Notes: generated from the letters alone by a model not told the origin. DNA of 64,000 nt from Usnea hakonensis (GCA_013423325.1 BLJB01000069.1:62001-126000), one strand, 5' to 3'; shown: positions 34,885 to 46,896, counted from the first letter of the stretch. Translations and numbers: made by a program.

Positions 34885-35663
34885 ATGTCAATGCTCAAAA
34901 GAGTCATCGCAACGGCTCCCCGCGCCAGCAGAGCCCTTTCCACATCCGTCCGCCCTGCAGTCAGCTCCCAAGCACGAATCGCTGCACCAGCATCAGTAAC
35001 AGCGAAGAGAAGCTACCATGAAAAAGATAAGCTGTTCCTTTCTCGCTGCCCTTAGCCTTCCATATCAGCGACAGGCCACAGAAGCAGAAACCCACAACCA
35101 TCCTCTTACCCCGCCTCCACTGTCTCAGCTCAACGAACGCTCAGCTAACATCACATCACTCCTAGATCACTACTCCGCGCCGCGCAATGTTGGAAAGATG
35201 GACAAGAACGCCCAAGACGTGGGTACGGGTCTCGTTGGCGCACCGGCCTGCGGCGACGTCATGAAGCTGCAGATCCAGGTCGATCCAGCCACCAATACCA
35301 TCTCCGATGTGAAGTTTAAGACATTCGGGTGTGGATCAGCGATTGCGAGTTCTAGCTATCTTACGGAGCTCGTGAGGGGAATGACATTAGAAGATGCGGG
35401 CAAGGTTAGGAATACGGAGATTGCTAGGGAATTGTGTTTGCCGCCTGTGAAGCGTACGCATTACATCTTTGATGGGTCATGAAAGAGGATGGAAGGGAAC
35501 GCTAATGGAGAATGCAGTGCACTGCTCTATGCTGGCAGAAGACGCAATCAAATCAGCCATCTCGAATTACTACACCAAGAACCCCAAGGCCAAAGCGACC
35601 GATCTTGGAGGCACTGGGGCTGAGATACCGAAGATCGAGGTGGAGCAGGTGGCTGTGGCTTAA
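34885..35663 (+). CDS. ISU1: Mitochondrial Fe-S cluster scaffold (IscU-type)
   Basis: Scaffold on which the cysteine desulfurase Nfs1 builds [2Fe-2S] clusters in the matrix. Exons 34885-35026, 35166-35453 and 35518-35663 give about 191 residues. A basic, Ser/Ala-rich presequence (MLKRVIATAPRASRALSTS) precedes RSYHEK, DHYSAPRNVG and VGTGLVGAPACGDVMKLQI. The three ligand Cys are present (PACGD, FGCGSA, LHCSML) and so is LPPVK, the Hsp70-binding motif. Intron 2 (64 bp) is canonical. Intron 1 has a good branch site and CTAG acceptor, but the only donor fitting the phase reads G|ATAAGC where GTAAGC is expected. Splicing there gives HEK-DHY, two residues shorter than the usual HEK-V-I/L-DHY. An alternative acceptor at 35144 would insert ANITSLL. 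Identity is certain, the first splice junction is not. Confidence 0.88.
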
Positions 35664-37460
35664 ATGGAGGATCATCGATGAGGGTTGTATCATGGTTGGA
35701 CTGCCGTGACAGGCACGAGATCGAAAGGCAATACCGTGGTGCTTGTCGTGTGGTAGGGAAAGCGATGTATTAGCAGGCGTTGGGTGCTAGCTCTGGTAGC
35801 ATTGAACTTGTGAAACCCTCACTACCACTATTGATTCAGTCGCCCGCCGTACGATCTCACACTCTACTTATCCTGCTTACTCACCAGTAGCTCAAAATAC
35901 GACATCTAGCACCCCCGTCATCATCCCCACCGACTCTACTCTCGCAAGAAAAAAGTCAAATCAAAGCTCCCATACACACCACCATCCCAACGTCATCACA
36001 ATACCCACGCGCCCCGCCCCTACGCCCTGGCAGCATGCATACCACATCCCCCCTCGTAAGCACAATTTCTGCTAAAAAAAAAAAAATCTCAGCCCCCACA
36101 CAGCAAAAAGCTCGCCTCAGCCATCCATCAGATGAAGTCTCACGCCGCAGATACAGATGCACCAACAAAGCACCCACCTTGTTCATGAATAGCGCCAGCA
36201 TATACCTCCACCGAGGCTTACGATCTATAAGGAAAGGAACAAAAATCCCACTGCCGAAGATCCCCAGCAAAGCCAGCCGCGCTCTCGACTTGGTTCCTCA
36301 CGCTAGGTGAGGTTGCCTTGCCTCGTGGTTCCGAGCTCGTCTCCTACTACATTTTACCCAGAGCCTCTGGAATCGGTTTTCAGGATTGAGGTTCGCTTTT
36401 TCGGAGGCATATCTTCGGTGATACGGACCCTCTCCATTCTAGGGTGTTTTTTGTTGGTTGGTGGTGCTGGAGGTTTTCTTTTGTTGTGGTGGAAGGATGT
36501 CTATTGGCTCTCTACACATCCAGCCCTGTCACCTCACCCACTTCGCCCCCCTTCGCTCCCCCAGATCACGGATGTGCTCATACTGTTCTTCACGCAGAGC
36601 ACCAAATGCCCCAACCCTCTCCTCTCGTACCATCGGTCCATGCTGCTAGGTTTCCACCTCGCTAAATCCATACTGCAAAATTTACATTCATCTTTTCTTA
36701 GCTACCTAGATAGCGAGCTACGAGCTGGGCTTTCTACCATCAAAGAGGCAGATGGCACGGTAGCCATGAGTTCTTCAGACATTGGGCCTTCCAACCGTTG
36801 CGTCTAGGAAGAATACTTCCTTAACAAGCGTAAAGCTGCACTGACGAGGAGGGAGTTCACCTTGACTGGGGTTCGTAGCCGCGGGCAAAGGTATGCGTTT
36901 TCTCAGCAGGGCCTCAGGATTGAGGCATACATTTTCCAGCCGCGTACACGTTGGTCAGACATGCCCACTCGGCTGGAAGAACCAGCGTTGCCAAGCTTTC
37001 GTCTCATAATCTGCTGATGTGGCTTATCCCTTCGTGGACAATTCACTGATTTCCTAAATTGCCTAACAGGATAATAGTCTTAATTTTCCATTAATTGAAT
37101 CTGAATAATTTGCTAATGGTATACTTGGTTTTTCCCATCTCTTCTTCTAAATGTCCAAATCAAAAGACATATCCTGTGGCGAGAAAGAAAGGCGAAAAAA
37201 AAAAGAGGATTCTTACTAAGGTTCTGACTGCATGCTGCATGATACTGCACAATGAATTTCTTAGCATATGATTCGTCCAAATGAGGGCTAATGTACCTAT
37301 GCTGGTAAGTGTAAGCCTCATCGTGCTTTCCGAACTAGCTGGGCTCAGCTCTAGATCAGCTGCGGCGTTATAACCAGGCGACCGCCCACTGTTTGCCTTG
37401 CTATCAAGACCTTCGCTGAATTATCTTTTCTTACTCTTGCCATTCCGATCACAACATAGC
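35664..37460. other. Long intergenic region with one possible small gene
   Basis: About 1.8 kb. The only suggestive coding signal is on the minus strand near 35956-36290 (listed separately). A plus-strand frame at 36307-36807 has hydrophobic patches but no family likeness. The last 450 bp (37000-37450) are AT-richer and must include the promoter of the surface protein gene. Confidence 0.45.
35956..36290 (-). other. Possible small membrane protein gene (doubtful)
   Basis: On the minus strand a frame reads SRARLALLGIFGSGIFVPFLI, which looks like a membrane helix with a basic flank, as in small inner-membrane subunits. It is followed by a GTAAGC donor and, downstream, by a strong branch-polypyrimidine-acceptor signal (GGCTGAG, a T run, then TAG near 36075). 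The upstream frame is closed by a stop just before GTKSRAR, so a 5' exon would be needed and was not found. Not recognised; could be chance. Confidence 0.25.
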
Positions 37461-39788
37461 ATGTCTTTCTTCAACACCCCAGCTGCAACTTTCTTGCTTC
37501 TCTCCTTGCTGACACTCCCCCTCATCTCCAATGAATCTGGGACAGATCCCTTGAATTTGACGGTGGCCGTTTCTCAGTCTGCTAGCAAGATTCCCATGAG
37601 CAACACGTCGGCATCGAGTCAAGCCACCGGCTTCGCCTCCAATGCGACGGTGACGGACCCCGGGCTAGCTTCATTACTGGTTTTTGAGAGTCAAGAAAGC
37701 ATTATACACCAGGCATGCTCTAGTATTGTAGCTGCTCTAGGTACCCCGGTTGCGAATGTTCATTGTGAACCGCCGGCAGTGCCCTCTATGCCCTCTTGTT
37801 ATACTTGGACCACATTCACTTTCCCAGAGTCCATTTATCCACCACCAAGCTGCTGCGATTCATGTACAATTCTTGCCTCTCGGGTTCAGGTCAACTACTG
37901 GGCCCCGGAAACAAATTCGCACCAAACGACGGCTGCGACTCGAACGCCAGAAACACCATACACCTTGGTCTCGGATGGCTACACTTTTACCTCGCCATCA
38001 GTATATGTTGTATACGAGGATTTATCTGCGCGTGCTGACTGCACAGGTTTTTACGGTAGTCAGCTCGGAAATAGCATTAGCAAAGTTACTGTTGCATATG
38101 ATCCAGGGGCTCTTTCGACTGCTGAGTGCCGTGGACTGGAAAACGGCGGTTACCTGGACTACCAATCCATCGACTACTCGAACTGGTATAGTCCTGTGCC
38201 CAACAGCGTCATGGAAACCCGGTCAGGTTGTTCGCTTTATTATACCAAAAACATAGACCCTGCTGGAACAGATCTCCTAGCCAACCCAGATTTCTCGATC
38301 CCGCAAGGTCTATCGTCTCTCAAACCTCTATGGAGCTCTTACAGCTGTGTACCAGATGGCCGAGTTGCGGCCTTCGATCCCCCTCGTGTTTTGACGAAAA
38401 CTAGTGCTCTTGCTCCAGCGATTGAGCATCCTGCCAGCCAGTCTGCAACAGCTGTCCCGGCGGCTCGACTGACAACTCCCATCGTAACACCTACCGCTCC
38501 GAATGCTGTGAGTCCAGCGATCGGAGCGGCTACACCAGATCTTAACAGCGTAAGCGCCGACCCTGGCACACAAGGGATTGGACCAGAACCAGTGGAATCC
38601 AATGAGCATCCAACGCCTACATTTCAGAATGAGGACACTCCCGATAACGATCCTGAAACCGTTGAAGATGGAGCTCCTCACCCTCCCCCAGGCAAAGCAA
38701 GTTCAGTGCTCACAGTAGGCTCAGAAGTGTATCAGTACCACACCGACGCTGCCTCGAACCTTGTCATTGCGTCGCAGACGGCTTTCGCAGGTGGACCTAC
38801 AATATACATATCAAATGTTCCAATAACCCTTTTATCTTCTGCCAACAGTGTAATCATCGGTGGCACCAGTATCCCAGTCGCAAAGCCTGAATCCACACCA
38901 AAGCCAGGTTTTACCATGGATGAAGAGACTATCACTACCAATGACGCAGGACAATACGTTGTTGGTGGCCAAACAATTACGCCCGGAGCTCCTGCGATAA
39001 CAATATCTGGTACCCGAATCAGCCTGGATCCTCCAGCAATGAATCTCGTGGTAGGTACTAGCACGATTCCCTTCAAAGAGCAAAAATCATTAGCTTTGCC
39101 ATCATTCACTGTCGGTAGCGAGGTCATTACTGGCGACAGTGCTTCTCGCTATGTGGTTGACGGCCAAACACTCGTACCAGGAGCTCCAGCGATTACGGTG
39201 TCTGGTACTCCAATCAGCCTTGCACCATCCGCGGCTTATGTCGCAGTAGGTGGCACCCTCATCCCACTTCAAGATGACAAGGTCCCTTTTCCACCAGCCA
39301 TCATACTTGATGGCAAGATTATCACTGCGAATAGCGCTTCTCAACTCAACGTCGGAGGCCAGACAATCACTCCGGGAGCTCCTGCAGTCACGATTCAAGG
39401 AACCCCAGTGAGCGTGCCTGCCAATGTCCCGCCTTTGATCACCGTTGGATCTCAAGCGTATCCCTACACGGTCAACTCTGCCGGTGATATCATTATAGCG
39501 TCTCAGACGGTCGTTCCTGGAGGCATACCTGTAACGATATCGGGAGAGGTAATCTCTGAAGCGTCGGATCGCTCGGATCTGGTCGTTGCATCGGGGAATG
39601 TGGTGACGACTGAAAATCTAGCTCAATTGATTGTGGGTGCATTTGGTAAATCGGCACAATCGACTGACAATGCGCGCAATAACACGATCTTTGACGGTCA
39701 GATATTCACCGGTGGAGCAATAAAGGGGGTCGACTTGCAACTTTTCTGGTTGACTGTCACGATAGCACTCCTTGCAGCGATTACGTGA
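37461..39788 (+). CDS. Repeat-containing GPI-type cell-surface protein
   Basis: A single exon of 775 residues. It starts with a signal peptide (FFNTPAATFLLLSLLTLPLIS), has an N-terminal Cys-bearing region with several N-glycosylation sites (about residues 80-300), then a Pro/Thr/Ala-rich linker. From about residue 412 onward come tandem modules built on VGSEVIT..SASRYVVDGQT, PGAPAITVSGTPISL and VVGGTLIPL; three are closely alike and spaced about 64 residues, with more distant copies on both sides. The C-terminus ends in a hydrophobic stretch (LFWLTVTIALLAAIT) with no cytoplasmic tail, as expected for a GPI-anchor signal. The start at 37461 is the first ATG of the frame. Modules of this kind occur in many fungal wall proteins; their function is unknown. 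Confidence 0.82.
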   Translation: MSFFNTPAATFLLLSLLTLPLISNESGTDPLNLTVAVSQSASKIPMSNTSASSQATGFASNATVTDPGLASLLVFESQESIIHQACSSIVAALGTPVANVHCEPPAVPSMPSCYTWTTFTFPESIYPPPSCCDSCTILASRVQVNYWAPETNSHQTTAATRTPETPYTLVSDGYTFTSPSVYVVYEDLSARADCTGFYGSQLGNSISKVTVAYDPGALSTAECRGLENGGYLDYQSIDYSNWYSPVPNSVMETRSGCSLYYTKNIDPAGTDLLANPDFSIPQGLSSLKPLWSSYSCVPDGRVAAFDPPRVLTKTSALAPAIEHPASQSATAVPAARLTTPIVTPTAPNAVSPAIGAATPDLNSVSADPGTQGIGPEPVESNEHPTPTFQNEDTPDNDPETVEDGAPHPPPGKASSVLTVGSEVYQYHTDAASNLVIASQTAFAGGPTIYISNVPITLLSSANSVIIGGTSIPVAKPESTPKPGFTMDEETITTNDAGQYVVGGQTITPGAPAITISGTRISLDPPAMNLVVGTSTIPFKEQKSLALPSFTVGSEVITGDSASRYVVDGQTLVPGAPAITVSGTPISLAPSAAYVAVGGTLIPLQDDKVPFPPAIILDGKIITANSASQLNVGGQTITPGAPAVTIQGTPVSVPANVPPLITVGSQAYPYTVNSAGDIIIASQTVVPGGIPVTISGEVISEASDRSDLVVASGNVVTTENLAQLIVGAFGKSAQSTDNARNNTIFDGQIFTGGAIKGVDLQLFWLTVTIALLAAIT

Positions 39789-42379
39789 GGAGTCTAATTG
39801 AAAAGATCTATAAATGGAGATGTAGGCTCCGAGCACTCACAGCAGTAGTTGAGCTTCTACGGATTAGTCCCCACCATCACTCTCACCATGATGCAGTGTT
39901 GAAGCTTGCGGAGCTCTGGAATTCTGTCTGATCTGAGCCTATTTTGGGCTCAGCGCCCAGAACCCTCAAGCGCAATTTTGTCTGGGATTTGGCAGTCGGA
40001 AAGAGCCCCATTTTGGGAAAGAACAGTGTAAAATTTCGCTGGACTTTAGTTTCGAAAATGGAGCCTTTCATAGATGTAACAAGCAGAGCACGATGGAAAA
40101 CCTACCACAGAGCGGCGAGTCAAGAGAAAGCTATGAGCAGGCACTTGTCCAAGGCAAGCAACTATTTGGCGAGTTGACGAATTGGCGAGTGCGGCCTTCG
40201 AGCACTCAGCTGCCCAACGATCTATACTACGTTCAGTCAGGATACGTCCACGCACCAGGAGAGATCAAAGAAGACCTTGCCAACTGGAATGTAAAAACAG
40301 ACAGCGTACATTTTGTTGACGTTTGTACACCAAGCCGAAGGACTTGGGATGCTGCGTGTTCGTATCACATTAGTGCACGTACCGGTCTCCTCCTTGTCAA
40401 CCAGGCCTTTAAAGACAATGATAAAAATCCGCCTCAATAAAGACTTAAACCGTCCGAGGTTGCGTGGCAATCATTTTCACTGGAAGCACAACGGGATAGT
40501 TTCCGACCGGGTTTACGATACATAGTCTTATCATATCGTCAATGATAACACCAAGAAAGTGAGATATGAGACTATCCATAGGTCGACGTCGACTGTTGAG
40601 AAGAACTTTGGCTATAAAGGGTAAACCGACCTTGACGACGGGATTTATGCTCTGCTAGGGAGCGTCCTTGGAAAGTCGATAATGCATATGCTCTTAGATC
40701 ATAAAGCGGAAATGGGCTACCGGTCTATAGATCGCGTCGTTCTTTTGCGTAAGAAAGGGCGTGACCCTACCCAAGAACGGGAACTGGCGAGGAGCTTCCT
40801 TATTGTACTGTCCGAGCCGCGGTCACCCAAGCGAGCATCATCAGTCCCAACTTGCTCTCTGGAGAGAAGCACAAACGGAGGAGATTGAGCAACTCTACCT
40901 AGTGTTATGAGTACGATACCCTGCCACAGTATCGACTCGCCTTTTGGTAGCGAAGAGGGAGACGGACCCCTTTTTTGTTATCGGTGGGAGATTGACTAGA
41001 ATACTTCCTGAGAACTATTACGAAGACATTAGGTGGAGGCGGTCTTCGGACGTACGACGGTCTATAAACGTCGCGGGGGGAGTAATGAGCCTGTAATAGC
41101 TTGAGGACGGATTTATTCACCGGGTTAATCGGGGTAGTTGTCATACTACCACTCACCACTCTTCTCGGAGACAACGTCCGACCCTATACCTCCACGTGGT
41201 GTCTCTGGGTGTCATCTCTCGTCAATTGGGGATGGCAGCAGAATAGGGCGGTAATAGTACCATCAATTGCTGGAACCGTCTGTCAAAGTTCGGCCCTTGC
41301 AATCAGCGATCCTTCCAAACCGTCTTTTTGGGGATTCTGGCCTCAAAAATAGGCGGCTCATCAGATTTTCAGATCATTGGACGTCAAGCCCGCTCCAGCT
41401 CGCCACTGGTCAGTCTCAAGCCTTAACTTATGCTCATCCTTGTTTCTCCGTTTGCTCTCGAAACATTGTTGTCTGAATCCTGCTGTGGGCTAGCGGATTT
41501 CACTTGAAAGCCCAGACCTTGTTCGTCGAATTAGACCAAACAGTGATCTTCATCTTCGACTCCCTATTTCTCAAGCCTGCTTCAGATCATTGGGGATCGG
41601 TCTTGCTCACCACCTGTGTTCAAGGATAGAATTGTTTCACTGGATAGTGAGGTAGAGCGACGAACTGCGGTATTAGTCCTAACAGATTTTGACCAAGGCC
41701 TGAGCGGTCCACTCAATTTCGATAGTATGAGATCAAACGCGCTCGCGCTGGCTAGAAACGATGTTAAAACGACTGATTCCGATATGATTCGTGTCTCGGT
41801 GAAGACCGCCGTGCATTTTATTGCGGAATTGCAACAAAGAGAAGGAAGGGCGGTTTCGGACCGGACAGGAGAATTGACTGCCACGAAACCGGAGTCCGCA
41901 AAAAATCATTGCTCCACGACGGCTAAAGAAGCTGATGAATATGCCGAAGACATTCTCGCCAATGCTTCAACGGATCCCTCCAAGGCGCGTGTGCTCAAAT
42001 TTGCAATGGAAGCAGTGGAATCGATAGACAGCGGACTTATGAATCCAGATTGGAGGTTTCAGCATTGGAGCCCGAGATATATCTAGCGTGAAGGCCTTCA
42101 TCGGGCCCTAAAGGCAGCGGAGTTGCTGGGAATATTCGAAACCTTAGATATTTTACCAAAGTCTGAAATGAAATGTTCTCTGAGACGAACTTTTTTTGTG
42201 AATCGTGACATTGAGCAGTTGTGCTGGTGTAGGAAAATTTTCAAAGTAAATCCGATAGTGATATCACATGTAGTGAATGTTCTATCGTGCTTCGATGTCG
42301 TCATTTTTCTCGTTTCCTTCCAATTGAGAATCTACCTTATACCTATCTCTCACCTTAAGCATCCCCCTCTTACACCATA
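39789..42379. other. Gene-poor region, possible relics
   Basis: About 2.6 kb without a convincing gene. A 115-residue frame at 40093-40440 begins with ATG (MENLPQSGESRESYEQALVQ) and could be a hypothetical gene or relic. A 156-residue frame at 41616-42086 has protein-like composition (LTDFDQGLSGPLNFDSM) but no ATG start. Between them the frames are short and full of stops, which suits decayed coding or mobile sequence, though no transposase was recognised. A short stem-loop (CTGAGCC...GGCTCAG) lies at about 39933-39952. Confidence 0.45.
40093..40440 (+). CDS. Hypothetical 115-residue protein
   Basis: An ATG-started open frame with balanced composition (YEQALVQGKQLFGELTNWRV, LYYVQSGYVHAPGEIKEDL, TWDAACSYHISARTGLLLV). 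No signal peptide, membrane segment or known family. It sits in a gene-poor stretch and may be a remnant. Given only because the frame is long for its surroundings. Confidence 0.25.
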   Translation: MENLPQSGESRESYEQALVQGKQLFGELTNWRVRPSSTQLPNDLYYVQSGYVHAPGEIKEDLANWNVKTDSVHFVDVCTPSRRTWDAACSYHISARTGLLLVNQAFKDNDKNPPQ

Positions 42380-43803
42380 ATGAGCAAGACCACCTGCCAA
42401 ATTGCCATTGTGGGGTGCGGATTAGGCGGTCTCGCTGCTGCTATTGCACTTAGGCGACAAGGCCACGATGTGATCATGTTGGACCAGGCAGCCCAATTGG
42501 GTGAGGTATGCACACTTATCACTTATCAATCATGCGTACCTCTCATAAGTCTCCTATGGCCCAAAAATTAACAGGAAAGTCGCTGCCTCTTTCCAGACTG
42601 GCGCCGGTATCCAGATACCGCCGAACTCCGCTCGCATCTTGAAATCATGGGGCTTGCTTGAAGCGATTAGAGCATGCACTATTGAGCCAGACAGATTACA
42701 TGTGCGCGCCTATCGCGACGGCGCCCTGATCTCTGACTTCAAACTTGTCCCTAGGATAGAGGAGGTCTACGGTGCACCATGGCTTCTGATCCATCGAGGT
42801 GACTATCAAAAGGTGCTTGTCACGGAAGCAGAACGGTTGGGTGTACAGATCAGGCTCGGTTGTACCGTTACGCAGATAGATTGCTCGAGTGCACCAATCT
42901 TGGTGTCGATATCAGGAGGAGCGGATGTCCAGGCAGACATTGTACTAGGTGCCGATGGGCTTCATTCCCGATGTCGCGCAATGATACAAGCAAACTCGGA
43001 GCCGCAGCATATTACTAAAGATTTCGTGCACCGCATCATGATCACCGCCGATGATGTCAAGGCACACCGGGAATTGGAAGAGCTCTTCAAATGTCCACTT
43101 ACAATCACCTGGATGGGTCCTGGTGCTCACGTGGCCTGTTACCCAGTCAAGGACAGTAACATGTACAACTTTGTGTTCATCTGCGCTACACCATTAAACA
43201 CTCTCAGCGAGATGAGAAAATATTTCCAAGACTGGGATCCTCGGCTTGTTCTAGTACTAGAGATTGCGCAAGACGTCAGACAATGGCCTATGACCGCGAG
43301 CTTCGGTGAAGAGCAATGGCTTCACGCCGAGGGAAATTTCGCCTTACTAGGCGATGCGTGTCATGCCATGTTTCCCTACCTGTAAGATTATCCAAACGAA
43401 TAGTCACCGACCTAGCTGCTAACACGCGGACAGAGCGCAAGGCGCCGCTCAATCCGTAGAAGATGGCGCAGTATTGGGTGCTCTATTCGGCAATCTCCAG
43501 AACAAAGCAGACATCCGAGACCTGCTGCTCTTGTACGAACAACTACGAAGACCACGAACGACCAAGGTCAGGGATCTGAGCATTGAGAACGGACAAATCT
43601 TCCACATGCTCAATCAAGGCCAAAATGCCAAAAATGATGAACTCCATCAAAGCATAAGAACATTCGGCAGTTCACTCAATCGTTTCGCCGATCCTGGATT
43701 TGAAAATTGGCTTTTCGGACGCGATGTTGTTGCCGAAGCGGAGGAAGTGCGAGAAAGCTTTTACAAGGCACGATGGGAGACAAGATCCAAGGAGATACCC
43801 TGA
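42380..43803 (+). CDS. FAD-dependent monooxygenase (salicylate hydroxylase-like)
   Basis: Three exons, 42380-42505, 42597-43381 and 43434-43803, encode 426 residues of the class A flavoprotein hydroxylases. Motifs: GXGXXG dinucleotide site (VGCGLGGLAAAIALRRQGHDV), the TGAGIQIPPNSARIL segment, the DG motif (GADGLHSRCR) and the second FAD motif (LLGDACHAMFPYLAQGAAQSVEDGAVL). Such enzymes hydroxylate phenolic or other aromatic rings using NAD(P)H and O2. Intron 1 (91 bp) could alternatively end at 42573, adding KVAASFQ, but the TTAAC branch site supports 42596. Intron 2 (52 bp) has GCTAAC and splits the Leu codon before AQGAAQ. It stands alone, with no biosynthetic cluster beside it. Substrate unknown. 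Confidence 0.87.
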
Positions 43804-44464
43804 GCCGATGCAATGCAACGATGACAGAACAGCAAGTGCTGTCAACTCTATAGCCTGAATCGAGCTAGACAAGTCTATTGGCCCCTCGCAAGCAATGGCA
43901 AGATACAATCATATAAACCAATATTACTAACGCACCCTATACTGAGCGCTCTATCTCACCCAGTAGATCCCCCAAAACATCCCCCTTACTCACGCGACCC
44001 AGTCCTCATAGACCTCACATATACCCAAACCAACACTCCATATCATAGCCGCACCCTTACAACATAGACAAGAAGCCTCACAACACATACAACCAACCCA
44101 GCAAGCAACAGACGAAGCTCCTGCATGGATCCTATGCACGACACTAGCCTCCGCCTCGCACCTGTGTATCGAATGGCAATGAATGAGCCCTACCTCGCCG
44201 CCAGTCCGAGTCCTCAGCCATAGCTTACAACAACCCTTCCCCAAGCGTAGACGTAATCACGCCATTCAAACGTAAGAGACTAGCAGATATCAACGCCCAT
44301 CTATTCTAGAGTACGGTGACTGTGCGTAGTATCGAGAAAAGGTAGAACTGTAGACAGCAATGATTGAGAGAACAGATTGACTGAAGGGTATACTCATACT
44401 ATCCAATCTGGCGGTATACCAGCAATGCCACGGATACGACTCCGATTGCTCGTACATCCCCTCT

Positions 44465-44978
44465 TTAAATACATGGTCTGTGAATTTGGGAAACCTTCAT
44501 AGCTGAAGCGCTTCGTTCTTTCGTAGCCGTCGTACAAGGACGCATTGTGGTCGAAGCCAAAGAATGCACGTCAGACGCCTTAAGCATGGGGTAAAGGTAC
44601 CATATATCAAGCATGACGTCAATGGCCACTTGGAGTTCGGAGATTTGACACTTTGCACTTGGTAACTTCAGCGCAGTCACCAATCGTATCATCAAGCGCG
44701 CGTATCTCGAGCACATCGCCACAAACAGACTCAACAATCCATTGAATTTCTGCCACAAAGCGACAACGTATGCTGCGAAACGACCACTGCTCAGGTATGA
44801 ACCTGCGCTCTATTGAGATTTCCTGGGTGCTCCAGCTTGTGATCACAGCAAGTGCCTGCTTGACCAGTGACTCCGCCAAGAGCCTTGGCTCCACAGCGCT
44901 GGGGCTCGAGTCGATGAGATCTCGGAGTGCAACGATGGACAGAGCGACGGTACCCAGTCTTCTCTTCATAGGATACAT
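44465..44978 (-). pseudogene. Possible broken helical protein gene
   Basis: Minus-strand frame from 44978 (MYPMKRRLGTVALSIVALRD, LLAESLVKQALAVITSWSTQ) is amphipathic-helical and ends at SGH. A second frame overlaps it and continues protein-like (ISELQVAIDVMLDIWYLYPML) to 44465. A frameshift near 44650 would join them. No family recognised; the whole may be chance. Confidence 0.2.
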
Positions 44979-46896
44979 CCGATGTAGATCTCTCGCTCTT
45001 TTGCGGTTCTTGCGCTTTTCTGGGAAGGATGGGGTGGGATGGAATGGGTGGACTGTCCCGAAAGCCTAGTCATCCGGTAGATTGCAATAGGCCTGTTGAG
45101 CTGCTCTCACATTAGCAAGCTTTCTCATACTCGAACTCATCTCCTAGCCCTTTCATCTCGGAAGGGCATTCCAAGAGACCAGGCGGTCGCGCCAATGTAT
45201 TTGCACCAGCAAGAGCACTATTGGTAAGCCCACGCTGAGCTGGACTCATGCCAACCCTAAAAGGAGAATAGAGGTAGGAGGAATCTGCAGAGCATGCCCA
45301 AGCGGAAAACCTGGGTCTGAATACGGCTTTTCCTCAATGACCTGACGAGCTGACGTTGAGCAGAAGCGCCAAATTAAGTTTGCCAGGAGGAAAGCTTTCA
45401 AGAGCGGTAGACGCTAATGACGGCTGACTAATATAGCTCGGGTCTAAAATCAGTGCCTCTCATCTCCTTTTTCCGACGTCAACTCCTTTATCATACAGGC
45501 GCATCATGAACGTTGGCCCTTACTCACAGCGTCACTCAACGTACATCACTGTTCTTCGTCACTAGTAAGTCACTGTCAAGGGGCAGTATACTCCGCGGAT
45601 GTGCTCCGTGTCGCAGGTCTTGAGAATGACAACAGTGCACGACAGTTGGCATCGTCAGAGGGTGCCTGGAAGCCTCGTGTGTCAGCTTGCATCGCATGGC
45701 TGATGTCTCTAGGATCTGCGGTATGGTCGTCAGAGACCTCGCCGGAGAATCCTCCTATGACTGCATGTACACCATACCTGCCTTCAACAACAACAAGATC
45801 ACCCAAAGCTCGCGAGATCAAACCACATCAGCGTGACAGACAAGGGAAAAAGAGACTGTTGAAACAGGCACGCCATGTCATTGCATATAAGCAGTCGGAA
45901 TATCAACGGCGACGTCTATAGCAAAAAAAAAATTGCGCGATGTGCTGAAGATGCGTCTTCGCTTCCAATGTCATATGCTCTATATCGTCTCATCGTCAAC
46001 GCTGCATGTCGCCCAATATATAAGGAGAAGATTGAAAAAGGCTGAACTCCCCCAAGATCGCTCTATAGTACCTGCCGACTTTGCCCGGCATATGCGCAGA
46101 TGCCTTTGCAGGATCTCACTCGTCAACCAGACCCCCAGATGTCCCATCCTTCACGATCCTTATCACCGTTGTTGTGGACATCGACGTCTTGATTTGATAT
46201 GGTATTGACAGCAACGGACGTCTCTGAGAGCACTAAGGGCTGAGATTATGCTTAAGGGCTAGCCTCAACTCTTTGATGAGGACCATGCGGATCATGACTG
46301 CGTTGCGGGCGCTGCAGGTTGATTGTGAGGTTCGCTTCGAGGTCAGGATCAGTAGCTGCCACCCCGGGCCCTGCAGGCAGGGTATCCGAATTGAGCTCCT
46401 CAAGGGCGAGCCCGCTCACTTCAGCTATAGTATAAGAGCGCATTTTCAGTCTTTGACTGGCCACAATGCAGGCAATATTTGGAAGACAAGAAAGCTTACC
46501 GGCCACAACGGAGGCAGGGCGTGAGCCCAATGTTGGAGATAGCAGATTGTACAGGCTTCGGACAAGGTAGGCCGTACCCATCAGGGCGAACGCACGGGTG
46601 GTTGCGACGAGGTAGATGTTGTTGGCCCAGGTAGGATCGTGGGGAACGCTAACCACTGGCATATTTGCTCAAATGTTGCGCTGAATGTAGAGAAATGTGA
46701 TTTATTACACGTGAAGACAAAGTATATATTTAGATGTATGAAGGAGGAATATACTCGAAACGCTAAGATATGCTCATGGCTGAATCACTGAAAAAAGAAT
46801 AGGAATAGGTGTATGCCTGTGCAAAAAGCTTACGCTGTTACTTATAAGAAAGTAAAAGCATGAGGCGGCCATAAGTAGGTTTGGACATATCTGAAA

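Noticed and set aside
43990..44244. Cys-rich 84-residue minus-strand frame (CWVGCMCCEASCLCC)
   Set aside because: It has no signal peptide or clear family and probably results from an ACA-rich plus strand.
44770..45069. 99-residue plus-strand frame
   Set aside because: Opposite the equally weak minus-strand candidate, without any domain.
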